Notes under the pieces: model-generated | Databases searched by the model: none | What the model saw: only the letters and a program-made list of their open reading frames with translations | Told to the model about the DNA's origin: nothing | Position numbers and translations under genes: made by a program | Source of the DNA: CAWBVG01 sp963792175 | Lineage (GTDB): Bacteria > Acidobacteriota > Vicinamibacteria > Vicinamibacterales > CAVVIG01 | Assembly: GCA_963792175.1 (NCBI GenBank) | Contig: CAWBVG010000017.1 | Span: 1-53,911 of the forward strand | Length of the DNA stretch: 53,911 nt | Direction of reading: 5' to 3' | In this document: piece after piece, positions 36,093 to 45,610 of the stretch | Layout: each line of letters starts with the position of its first letter | Numbering within the stretch: the stretch's first letter is position 1

Positions 36093-36299
36093 CTACCCTT
36101 CGATCAGACGGACGTCGCCTGCCCGCGGGCCTTTTTGCGAATCCTCAGGCGTGAATTCCACCCGCTGACCTTCCCGCAGCAGCTCGAAGACGGCTCCGCG
36201 GACCGAGCTGCGGTGGAAAAAGTGCTCGATCCCACCTTCGTCGCGGATGAAACCGAAGCCCTTGTCGATGAGGAGTCTTGCAATTGTCCCGGTTGGCAT
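36093..36299 (-). CDS. Cold-shock domain protein
   Basis: 68 residues from ATG 36299 (MPTGTIARLLIDKGFGFIRD). Cold-shock OB fold with KGFGFIR and HFFHRSSV; tail KGPRAGDVRLIEG, very similar to that of the protein at 34894. GGAGG nine bases upstream supports this start; the frame is open to 36392 but that would cross the promoter. It has its own near-consensus promoter (36364-36392) and a leader of about 57 bases. Binds single-stranded nucleic acid. Confidence 0.93.
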   Translation of the reverse strand: MPTGTIARLLIDKGFGFIRDEGGIEHFFHRSSVRGAVFELLREGQRVEFTPEDSQKGPRAGDVRLIEG

Positions 36300-36363
36300 A
36301 AACGCCGCCTCCGTTCGCCGAATGCCTTGCGCCGAACCCCAGGCTGAGCTGGAATTCGGGGCC

Positions 36364-36392
36364 AGTCTAGGCAGTTCGGTGCCCGAAGTCAA
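36364..36392 (-). promoter_or_regulatory. sigma70-type promoter of the second cold-shock gene
   Basis: On the minus strand TTGACT (36392-36387) and TAGACT (36369-36364) are 17 bases apart, close to consensus. Start near 36357 and a leader of about 57 bases ending in GGAGG. Best -35/-10 pair seen in the window. Confidence 0.7.
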
Positions 36393-36406
36393 GGACAGGC
36401 CGTACT

Positions 36407-36580
36407 TTAGCGGAACGGTATCGGTTTGGACACTTGCCAGGTTTCGACGTCCTCGTCGTCCTCTTCATCCTCGTCGTCGTCCTCGTCGTCGTCGCCGTCG
36501 TCGTCGTCGAACTCATCGTCTTCGTCGGGATCGTCGTCGAGGTCGTCGTCCAATTTGTCTTCGAACGTCGCGAGGTTCAC
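36407..36580 (-). CDS. Small, extremely acidic protein
   Basis: 57 residues from GTG 36580 (VNLATFEDKLDDD) to TAA 36407. The middle is almost pure Asp/Glu (for example DDDDGDDDEDDDEDEEDDED), then VETWQVSKPIPFR. It overlaps, in another frame, the 3' end of the zinc-ribbon frame, whose overlapping part is a run of Arg with no family character. So either this is a separate coupled gene, or it is the true C-terminus of the zinc-ribbon protein after a one-base indel near 36560-36600. The Trp-containing tail argues that the frame is real. Confidence 0.5.
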   Translation of the reverse strand: MNLATFEDKLDDDLDDDPDEDDEFDDDDGDDDEDDDEDEEDDEDVETWQVSKPIPFR

Positions 36581-36788
36581 GGCTGGGCAGTCTCGTTACG
36601 AGAGCGGGCTCGGTCGCAGGTTTGACCTTGTCGCGATTGGGCGGCGGATACGTCGTCCAGAAGTGCCGGCCGCAACGCGGGCACACCCAGAACTGGTCGG
36701 GCGTCCACGGCATGCCCGGACCCGGATCGCGCATGTCCATCTGAGCGCCGCACCGCATGCAGCGAATCTGGAGATCGCCCTCGGCCAT
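36513..36788 (-). CDS. Small zinc-ribbon protein
   Basis: 91 residues from ATG 36788. MAEGDLQIRCMRCGAQMDMR and WVCPRCGRHFWTTYPPP form a two-CxxC zinc ribbon (about residues 10-43). The rest after about residue 70 becomes Arg-rich and is probably out-of-frame reading of the acidic gene (see 36407-36580). No known family is recognised; possible RNA or protein adaptor. A TAGAAT -10 lies seven bases upstream (36801-36796), overlapping the -10 of the divergent gene. Confidence 0.65.
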   Translation of the reverse strand: MAEGDLQIRCMRCGAQMDMRDPGPGMPWTPDQFWVCPRCGRHFWTTYPPPNRDKVKPATEPALVTRLPSREPRDVRRQIGRRPRRRSRRRR

Positions 36789-36795
36789 GCGCGCG

Positions 36796-36805
36796 ATTCT
36801 ATAAC
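36796..36805. promoter_or_regulatory. Overlapping divergent -10 boxes (ATTCTATAAC)
   Basis: + strand TATAAC (36800-36805) ends nine bases before GTG 36815; - strand TAGAAT (36801-36796) ends seven bases before ATG 36788. Same geometry and nearly the same ten bases as at 10375-10384. Both transcripts would be leaderless or nearly so. Confidence 0.55.
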
Positions 36806-36814
36806 ATTGGGCCG

Positions 36815-37456
36815 GTGATTCCCGCCGTGGTGCTCGCCGCCGGACGTTCGTCGCGCATGGGTCGCGCGAAAGCGACGCTGCCGCTCGACGCCACCGACAC
36901 GTTTCTCACGCGAATCGTCCGCACGTTTCTCGAGGCGGGCGTGGACGACGTCGTCGTCGTGGTGGGACACGAAGCGGACGCGATCGTGTCTTCGTTCTCC
37001 GCGAGTGGATTGCCGGCGCGCTTCGTGGTCAATCACGACTACGACCGCGGACAGTGGTCGTCGCTTGTCGCAGGTCTTGGCGTCGTGGATCGGCCCGGCG
37101 TGTCAGCCACGCTGATGACACTGGTCGACGTGCCGCTGGTGACGGCCGACACCGTGCGCGCGGTGCTCGCGTGCTACCGCCGCACGCACGCGCCGGTGGT
37201 GCGTCCGACCGCAGGCCGCCGGCACGGCCATCCATTGCTCGTCGATCGATCGCTGTTCGCTGAGCTCCGCGCCGCTGATCCGGCGGAGGGCGCGAAGCCG
37301 GTCATCCGCGCGCACGCGTCGGCGGCCGGCGACATCGCGATCGCCGACGAAGGGGCCTTCAGGGACATCGATACGGAAGAGGACTATCTGAGGGTGATCA
37401 GCGATCGGTCGAGCGGCGGCGCGGGGCGTCTGCGGCAGAGTCGCGATCAGGCTTAG
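36815..37456 (+). CDS. MobA-like nucleotidyltransferase (MocA/CTP or GTP transfer type)
   Basis: 213 residues from GTG 36815 (translated as M): IPAVVLAAGRSSRMGRAKATLPL is the nucleotide-binding signature of the NTP_transf_3 family; LMTLVDVPLVTADTV contains the metal-binding Asp, and GHPLLVD and DIDTEEDYLRV are typical of MocA/NTR enzymes that add CMP to molybdopterin. It could instead serve another sugar or cofactor. The last 15 residues (SGGAGRLRQSRDQA) overlap the converging small gene. With moaD/moaE upstream it supports active MoCo synthesis. Confidence 0.85.
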   Translation: MIPAVVLAAGRSSRMGRAKATLPLDATDTFLTRIVRTFLEAGVDDVVVVVGHEADAIVSSFSASGLPARFVVNHDYDRGQWSSLVAGLGVVDRPGVSATLMTLVDVPLVTADTVRAVLACYRRTHAPVVRPTAGRRHGHPLLVDRSLFAELRAADPAEGAKPVIRAHASAAGDIAIADEGAFRDIDTEEDYLRVISDRSSGGAGRLRQSRDQA

Positions 37457-37637
37457 GACCGGAAAAGTCCCAGTCCTCGCGCGGGGCATGTCGCATTTCC
37501 GGGACGGCATACCCTTCGGCGATGAGCCAGGAGCCGATGCTCGACGAAACCTCCCGAACTGTGCCGCGCTTGAACGTGTCGAGACGGATCCCGTCGACCT
37601 CGTGCTCCCTGGGCGTGACTTTAATTCGGACCCTCAA
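37398..37637 (-). CDS. Small hypothetical protein
   Basis: 79 residues from TTG 37637: MRVRIKVTPREHEVDGIRLD, then a compact middle (TVREVSSSIGSWLIAEGYAVPEMR) and a charged tail ending RRRSTDR. The mixed beta/alpha pattern and the conserved-looking GSWLIAEGYA segment suggest a real small protein; no family is recognised. Its 3' end overlaps the end of the MocA-like gene by 59 bases in convergent orientation. It faces away from galU. Confidence 0.45.
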   Translation of the reverse strand: MRVRIKVTPREHEVDGIRLDTFKRGTVREVSSSIGSWLIAEGYAVPEMRHAPREDWDFSGPKPDRDSAADAPRRRSTDR

Positions 37638-37774
37638 TTACCCACCATTGCCGCAGGAAGATACACACCCTCCTGATTTTCGGCCGTTGTTGCTAGCAGG
37701 AGCAAACGAGGTACCCGAAATGCCATGCTACAGTCGCTGTTTTGCCACAGCTCCTCCGCAGGTGAGCCGCCTGT

Positions 37775-37780
37775 TATGAT
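37775..37780 (+). promoter_or_regulatory. -10 box of galU
   Basis: TATGAT ends 12 bases before ATG 37793, so the leader would be about five bases. No Shine-Dalgarno sequence is present. Confidence 0.4.
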
Positions 37781-37792
37781 TCGCCCCCGATC

Positions 37793-38674
37793 ATGAGCAT
37801 CGACATCGCAGTCGTCCCGGTCGCCGGGCTCGGGACGCGGCTGCTGCCGGCGACCAAATCTCAGCCGAAAGAGATGCTGCCGGTCGGCCGCAAGCCAGTG
37901 GTTCAGTACGTCTGCGAAGAGCTGGCCCGCGACGGGTTGCGCCGCATCCTGTTCATCACCGGTCCCGGCAAGACGTCGCTCGAGAATCATTTCGACGTCA
38001 ACGAAGAGCTGGTGCAGCTGCTTCGTGAAAACGGCAAGGAAGAACTGCTCACCTCGCTGGAGTTCGAGCGCGCCGACGTGCAGTACTTCTACACGCGGCA
38101 GCGTCACGCGCTGGGTCTCGGCCACGCCGTGCTGGCGGCGCGTGCGTTCGTGGCGCAGGAGCCGTTCGTCGTCGCGCTTGGCGACTCGATCATCGGCCTC
38201 GATCGGCACAGCGACATCGTGCGCCGGATGCGCGAGGTGTTCGAGGACAAGCAGGCGGCCGCCGTCATTGCGCTCGAGGAAGTGCCGCGCGACGAGGTGC
38301 GCCACTACGGCATCGCGCAGCCGCTGCGGACGCGGGGCGGACTCGTCGAGCTCGCGGATCTCGTCGAGAAGCCGAGTCCCGCGGACGCGCCGAGCACGCT
38401 GGCGATTGCCGCGCGCTACGTGCTGTCGCCCGCCATCTTCCAGGCGCTCGATGCGACGCAGCCCGGGGTCGGCGGCGAAATCCAGTTGACGGACGCGATC
38501 CGCCGGCTGATTCGCGACGGCGGCCGCGCCTACGGCGTGGTGCTCGGGCCTCAGGAGCGGCGCTTCGACATCGGCAACTTCGACGCGTACTTTCGCGCGT
38601 TCGTCGAATTTGCGCTGGCCGATCCGAAGCACGGCCCGGCGCTGCGCGCGTTCGTCGAGCGCCTCGTGCGATGA
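37793..38674 (+). CDS. galU: UTP-glucose-1-phosphate uridylyltransferase
   Basis: 293 residues. PVAGLGTRLLPATKSQPKEM (8-27) is the nucleotide-binding loop; LITFITG-type core reads RILFITGPGKTSLENHFD; the sugar region has ALGDSIIG and LVEKPSPADAPSTLAIAARY, ending in GNFDAYFRAFVEFAL. It makes UDP-glucose (or a related UDP-sugar) from UTP and sugar-1-phosphate. The stop overlaps the ATG of the GHMP kinase by four bases, so the two enzymes are probably coupled: the kinase would provide a sugar-1-phosphate that this enzyme activates. Confidence 0.93.
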   Translation: MSIDIAVVPVAGLGTRLLPATKSQPKEMLPVGRKPVVQYVCEELARDGLRRILFITGPGKTSLENHFDVNEELVQLLRENGKEELLTSLEFERADVQYFYTRQRHALGLGHAVLAARAFVAQEPFVVALGDSIIGLDRHSDIVRRMREVFEDKQAAAVIALEEVPRDEVRHYGIAQPLRTRGGLVELADLVEKPSPADAPSTLAIAARYVLSPAIFQALDATQPGVGGEIQLTDAIRRLIRDGGRAYGVVLGPQERRFDIGNFDAYFRAFVEFALADPKHGPALRAFVERLVR

Positions 38675-39675
38675 ACATCATCCGCAAGCGCGCCTACGCG
38701 CGGGCGGCGCTGGTCGGCAATCCTTCCGACGGCTATGGCGGCCGGACCCTCTCGCTCGTCGTCCGCAACTTCTCCGCGGAAGTCGTGCTCTACGAGTGGG
38801 ACACCGTCGAGATCATGCTGACCGAGGAAGATCGCGCCCGGTTTCGCAGCGTTCAGGATCTGGCGCTCGACGTGTCGTTGCACGGGTACTACGGCGGCAT
38901 CCGGCTGATCAAGGCCACCGTCAAACGCTTCGTCGACTACTGCCGCACGGCCGGGGTGACGCTGCACGATCAGAACTTCACCATCCGCTATCACACCAAC
39001 ATCCCGCGCCAGGTCGGCCTGGCGGGGTCGAGCGCGATCATCACCGCGACGCTGCGTTGTCTCATGGAGTTCTACGCCGTGGACGTGCCGCTGGTGATCC
39101 AGCCATCGCTGGTGCTGTCGGTCGAGCGCGACGAGCTGCGCGTGGCGGCGGGACTGCAGGATCGGGTCGCGCAAACCTACGAGGGGCTGGTGTACATGGA
39201 CTTCGGCGCGGAGCACGAGCGGCAGCTCCACAAGCTGCGGTACTACCAGTACGAACCGCTCGATCCCGCGCTGCTGCCGCCGCTCTATCTCGCCTACCAT
39301 CACGGCTTCAGCGAGCCCACCGAGGTGTTTCACAACGACGCGCAGGAGCGCTTCCGGCGCGGCGACGCGGACGTGGTCAACGGCATGCGGCGTGTCGCCG
39401 ACCTCGCGGCGTCCGCGCGACAGGTGCTTCTCGACCGTGACGCCGGCCGGTTGTCGCGGATTGTCGACGAGAACTTCGACGTCCGCCGCTCCATCTTCAC
39501 GTTGCCCGGCTGGCAGGTGCAGATGGTCGATGCCGCACGCGCGTGCGGCGCCAGCGCGAACTTCGCCGGGTCGGGCGGCGCGATCGTCGGGACGTACGAG
39601 GACGAAGCGATGTTCGCCGCCTTGCGGCCGGCACTCGAAGCGGTGGGCTCCCGCGTGATCAAGCCCGTGCTGTAA
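38671..39675 (+). CDS. GHMP-family sugar kinase, glucuronokinase-like
   Basis: 334 residues from ATG 38671 (ATGA overlap with galU). GHMP signature HTNIPRQVGLAGSSAIITA (about 109-125) for ATP binding; N-terminal ARAALVGNPSDGYGGRTLSL for substrate; C-terminal ANFAGSGGAIVGTY. The wording NIPRQVGLAGSSAI plus the NPSDGYGG start resembles plant-type glucuronokinase, which phosphorylates glucuronate at C1, more than galactokinase or mevalonate kinase. In that case GalU would complete glucuronate to UDP-glucuronate. Other hexose-1-kinases remain possible. Confidence 0.82.
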   Translation: MNIIRKRAYARAALVGNPSDGYGGRTLSLVVRNFSAEVVLYEWDTVEIMLTEEDRARFRSVQDLALDVSLHGYYGGIRLIKATVKRFVDYCRTAGVTLHDQNFTIRYHTNIPRQVGLAGSSAIITATLRCLMEFYAVDVPLVIQPSLVLSVERDELRVAAGLQDRVAQTYEGLVYMDFGAEHERQLHKLRYYQYEPLDPALLPPLYLAYHHGFSEPTEVFHNDAQERFRRGDADVVNGMRRVADLAASARQVLLDRDAGRLSRIVDENFDVRRSIFTLPGWQVQMVDAARACGASANFAGSGGAIVGTYEDEAMFAALRPALEAVGSRVIKPVL

Positions 39676-39707
39676 CGGCGTAGAATGACGGCGCAGTCGA
39701 GAACGCC

Positions 39708-42363
<2,656 letters not shown>

Positions 42364-42423
42364 GCTCGACGCGGCGCTGAGAGCCGTAACAGGTTCGCTG
42401 CGCCACGCTCGTCAACGAACCGG

Positions 42424-43695
42424 TCACGCCGACTCACCAATCCGGTCGCTCGTGAATAGCGCCAGTCCTCCGACCAGCGCGATGACCCCGGCGAGCACGC
42501 GAAACATCATCGTGTAGCTGCCGGTCCACTCGACGCACCACGCGAGCAGCAACGGACCCACGGCCGACGCGAGGACGGTGAGCGCCTGTGCCGCGCCCTG
42601 GATCCGTCCCAGATGCCGTCGTCCGAAGACGCGCGGCCAGACGCTGAAGAACAGGACCATCACCAGTCCGCCACCGAGCCCCATGGCGGTCGCCCAGATC
42701 AGCACGTGCGCATGCGTGGACACGTGCGGCAGCGCGGCGAGGCCCGCGGCCAGGACGAACAACGACATCGCCATCAGCCGGCCGAGCGGGACGCGGGCGG
42801 CGAGCCAGCCTCCGAGGAAGTTTCCCGCAAGCGCCGTCAGCGCCGTGACGACCAGCGTTTCGTAGTAGGTCTGGGCGCTGAACCCGCGCTGCGCGAGAAT
42901 CGATTCGTTGAAGAGGCCGATTCCGGAGGCGACCAGGCCGTAGAGCGCGGTGCCGGCGGCAAACACCCAGAACACGCGCGTCAGCAGCGCCTCGGTCCAC
43001 ACCATGCCGTGCGCCGCGGGCGCGCCGATCGCCGCCGCATGAACCGTCATCCCGACCGCATCGCCGTCGGGGAGAAGGCCGCGCGATTCCGGTCCGCGAC
43101 GGACCAGCGCCGCCGACACCGGCGCCAGGCAACACAGCAGGCCACAACCCACCGCCAGCCATGCGCCGCGCCATCCCCACTGTTGAACGAGAGTGCCCAC
43201 CAGCGGAAACGCGAGCATGAAGCCGACGCTCATCACGACGCTGTAGACGGCCATCGCCGCGTCAATCCGACGGACGAACCAGTGGCCAACCAGGGCGATG
43301 CTGACGACCGACAGCGCGCTCTGGCCCAGACCGCGCGTGAGCGTGATCCAGACCGCAAGCGCCACGAACGAGGAGGTCCGACTCATCGCGCACACGACCA
43401 GACCGAGCGCGACTGTCACGAGCGTGAGGACGACGCGGCTGCCGAACCGATCGATCGCCTGCCCGACGCCGATTGCGCCGACGGCGCCGAGCATCGTCGC
43501 CCAGAAGTTCAGCTCCGCGAAGCTGACACGACTGATTCGAAGGTCCGCGAGCAGCGGCTCGGTAATCAAGCCAAGGCCCTGCGTGCGGCCGGGCAGCGTA
43601 CCGACCATCGCCGCCGCCGCGACGAGCAGCACGATCCAGCCGTAGTACAGACTCGGCGCGCGCGAGCGGTGCAGGGCAACTGGTGCGGCGTCCAT
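42424..43695 (-). CDS. Major facilitator superfamily transporter
   Basis: 423 residues, twelve predicted membrane helices in two six-helix halves. The first helix YYGWIVLLVAAAAMVGTLPG resembles the monocarboxylate/oxalate-formate antiporter branch. Motif A-like GQAIDRFGSRVVL follows helix 2; the central loop is about 290-320 in length units of the family (ESRGLLPDGDAVG). The substrate is unknown; organic anions are plausible. It stands alone on the minus strand between the kinase and csbD, with no partner gene. Confidence 0.88.
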   Translation of the reverse strand: MDAAPVALHRSRAPSLYYGWIVLLVAAAAMVGTLPGRTQGLGLITEPLLADLRISRVSFAELNFWATMLGAVGAIGVGQAIDRFGSRVVLTLVTVALGLVVCAMSRTSSFVALAVWITLTRGLGQSALSVVSIALVGHWFVRRIDAAMAVYSVVMSVGFMLAFPLVGTLVQQWGWRGAWLAVGCGLLCCLAPVSAALVRRGPESRGLLPDGDAVGMTVHAAAIGAPAAHGMVWTEALLTRVFWVFAAGTALYGLVASGIGLFNESILAQRGFSAQTYYETLVVTALTALAGNFLGGWLAARVPLGRLMAMSLFVLAAGLAALPHVSTHAHVLIWATAMGLGGGLVMVLFFSVWPRVFGRRHLGRIQGAAQALTVLASAVGPLLLAWCVEWTGSYTMMFRVLAGVIALVGGLALFTSDRIGESA

Positions 43696-43748
43696 ACCGG
43701 CAGGATTCTATCCGCGAAGGGAGGATGAGCCGGTCGAGGGGAGGAACA

Positions 43749-43778
43749 ATCCCATCGCCCCGAGCGGGGCGATGGGAT
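43749..43778 (-). terminator. Terminator hairpin after csbD
   Basis: ATCCCATCGCCCC (43749-43761), loop GAGC, GGGGCGATGGGAT (43766-43778): a perfect 13-bp stem 12 bases past the csbD stop. On the minus strand ATTGTTCC follows, a weak U-rich run. Likely a terminator for csbD. Confidence 0.65.
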
Positions 43779-43790
43779 CGACGGCAAACG

Positions 43791-43994
43791 CTACTTCTTG
43801 ATCGTTTTCCCGATGTCTTCGATCGCTTCGCCGACCTTCCGCTTGGCTTTCCCGAACGTCTCCTGGGTCTTTCCCGCGACTTCGTCCGCCACGCCTTCGT
43901 CGTGCAGATCGGCGTTGTCCGTCAGATCGCCCGCCGCCTGCTTGACCTTGCCCTTGAGCGCTTCCGCCTTGCCTTTGAGTTCATCCTGATTCAT
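43791..43994 (-). CDS. CsbD-family stress protein
   Basis: 67 residues from ATG 43994 (MNQDELKGKAEALKGKVKQA). Lys/Glu/Ala-rich helical protein with AGDLTDNADLHDEG, typical of CsbD, a general-stress-induced family of unknown mechanism. AAGGGG upstream serves as ribosome site; an in-frame ATG at 44021 is less likely. Followed by a strong hairpin. Confidence 0.9.
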   Translation of the reverse strand: MNQDELKGKAEALKGKVKQAAGDLTDNADLHDEGVADEVAGKTQETFGKAKRKVGEAIEDIGKTIKK

Positions 43995-44360
43995 GGTTGG
44001 CCCCTTCTGTATGTGGTCCATGTGTCCTGCGATGTCGTCGCCGACTCAGATATCAAGATTGGTGCCGTTGTCTGGCGACGCTCTTGCCCCTCACATGGGC
44101 GCCCTTAAGTTCACCTCAGGCGCGATGATATGGCTGTGTCGCAGCGCGGCGGTGTGGCAATGGCTACCGTACTTGAGCGAAAGCACCACGAGGTCGCACA
44201 ACTTCTCGTCACCGCCGTGTGGCGACGTACGGGCGAGGCCTGCATCCTTTTCGACCGACACGCCGGACTGCCCGCCCCCGATCCAGCGCCTTCCCCTTAG
44301 CGGAGGCCATCGTCGCGATACCACGTGGACTGGCACGCCGAGTGCACTTCGGTGTTGTCG
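43995..44360. other. Intergenic region between csbD and a secreted protein gene
   Basis: 366 bases between divergent genes. No open frame with recognisable content and no RNA-like fold spotted. It must hold both promoters, but no convincing -35/-10 pair was found. CGATGATATGGC near 44122 is only loosely -10-like. Confidence 0.5.
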
Positions 44361-45053
44361 ATGAAGAGGATCCCGCAACGTGGACGCATTTTGGTAGGGC
44401 TGCTGGCCCTGGCCATCGCGCCCAACGTTCGGGCGACGGCTCCCGATGTTCCCGAAACGGCTGACCACTGCATTCGGCGGTTTCTCGCGCAGGACGACGC
44501 GCAGCCCAGTTATCGCGCGATTCGCCGGCTCGAGGCCGAGAACGGCAGCCGGCGCGGCTGGCTCGAGGCCGCCATCGAGTACACGCCGCCGACCGGCTTC
44601 CGGTACCAGGTGATCGCCGAAGGCGGATCCGGTTTCATCCGCGACAAGATCCTGCGAGGTGTGCTGGACGCCGAGCGGAGCGCCATCGCGCAAGGCGACA
44701 CCGGGCGATCGTCGATCGCGCCAGATAACTACGTATTCGAACCGAGCGGCGTCGATCCCGACGGCCTCGCCAAGGTGTTGCTCTCGCCCCGGCGCAAGGA
44801 CCGTGTCCTCGTCGCGGGGGCGATGTTTCTTCAACCCGGCGACGGCTCCCTCGTTCGCTTGCAGGGACGGCTCGCGAAGAGCCCGTCGTTCTGGGTCAAG
44901 AACGTCGACATCGTTCGGTCGTACCAGCGGATCCGGGGTTCGGACCTTCCGATGGCGCTCGAATCCAAGGCCGACCTGCGGCTGTTCGGACCCGCGACGC
45001 TGCGAATGACCTACGTCTATTCGGAAGTCGACGGCCATCCTGTCCAGCAGTAA
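44361..45053 (+). CDS. Exported protein of unknown function
   Basis: 230 residues from ATG 44361. Signal peptide MKRIPQRGRILVGLLALAIA...VRA with cleavage near residue 25. The mature part reads like an outer-membrane lipoprotein carrier-like beta protein: YTPPTGFRYQVIAEGGSGFI, LVRLQGRLAKSPSFWVKNVD, PATLRMTYVYSEVDG. It recurs in this sort of genome, but I do not know an assigned function. ATG 44325 upstream would spoil the signal peptide. No operon partner. Confidence 0.75.
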   Translation: MKRIPQRGRILVGLLALAIAPNVRATAPDVPETADHCIRRFLAQDDAQPSYRAIRRLEAENGSRRGWLEAAIEYTPPTGFRYQVIAEGGSGFIRDKILRGVLDAERSAIAQGDTGRSSIAPDNYVFEPSGVDPDGLAKVLLSPRRKDRVLVAGAMFLQPGDGSLVRLQGRLAKSPSFWVKNVDIVRSYQRIRGSDLPMALESKADLRLFGPATLRMTYVYSEVDGHPVQQ

Positions 45054-45181
45054 CCCATTGCGTCACCGCATCCAGTTAAGACGCTGAACGAGCAACTTAC
45101 GCAATCGATGGCAGCGGGCGACGAAGGCAGGAAAATAAGTCGCGCGAGGGTGATTCTGGCCAGGCCTCTGTAAATCCGTTC

Positions 45182-45316
45182 CTAGGAAGCTGCGGACGTG
45201 CGCAGCCTCGCCGGCCGGGTGAAGCAGAGGAATACCGCTGACAGGAGCGCGCCCGCGCCGGCCAGCCCGAGCCCTACCGACACGATCACGATCGCTCCGA
45301 TCTCGACGAGTTCCAC
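45182..45316 (-). CDS. Possible small single-span membrane protein
   Basis: 44 residues from GTG 45316: VELVEIGAIVIVSVGLGLAG, continuing GALLSAVFLCFTRPARLR, one hydrophobic helix with a basic tail, ending TAG 45182-45184. No ribosome site is seen and the in-frame sequence upstream is not protein-like, so the call is weak. A larger gene disrupted upstream is possible. Confidence 0.3.
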   Translation of the reverse strand: MELVEIGAIVIVSVGLGLAGAGALLSAVFLCFTRPARLRTSAAS

Positions 45317-45568
45317 GGCGTGCGCCCCATTGACAAGTCCCGTCGATAGACGCCCTATGCGAGCTATCGAGCAGTCTCTCTGAGCCTGCTGCCCTAGAGC
45401 ACTGCAAGAGAGCAGCCAGCGCGGCGAACAGTGGCACCTCGCTTGCTGTGAACTTTGACAGCATCGCTCGCCGCCCAATCTGGGAGGCGACACCAACCCA
45501 TCACCTCGACGGGAGGCGCAATGAGCCTCCCGACACGTCTTTCATCAGCAACAATGACGATGTTCCGT

Positions 45569-45598
45569 CCGGCGACGCTGCGCAAATTGCGTCGCCGG
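45569..45598 (-). terminator. Hairpin after the ankyrin/CxxCH gene
   Basis: 10-bp perfect stem CCGGCGACGC / GCGTCGCCGG with loop TGCGCAAATT, beginning 13 bases beyond the stop at 45611 on the minus strand. No U-tract follows, so it is a transcript-end structure only by position. Confidence 0.4.
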
Positions 45599-45610
45599 CG
45601 CTTCGAGCGA

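Larger units (their letters stand above)
45054..45610. other. Intergenic region with hairpins
   Basis: 557 bases between converging genes (44361 on + and 45611 on -). Two perfect hairpins lie at 45510-45532 (CGGGAGGC / GCCTCCCG, 7-base loop) and 45569-45598 (CCGGCGACGC / GCGTCGCCGG, 10-base loop). The latter is 13 bases past the stop of the ankyrin gene and may end its transcript. A possible small membrane protein is at 45182-45316. Nothing else recognised. Confidence 0.55.
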
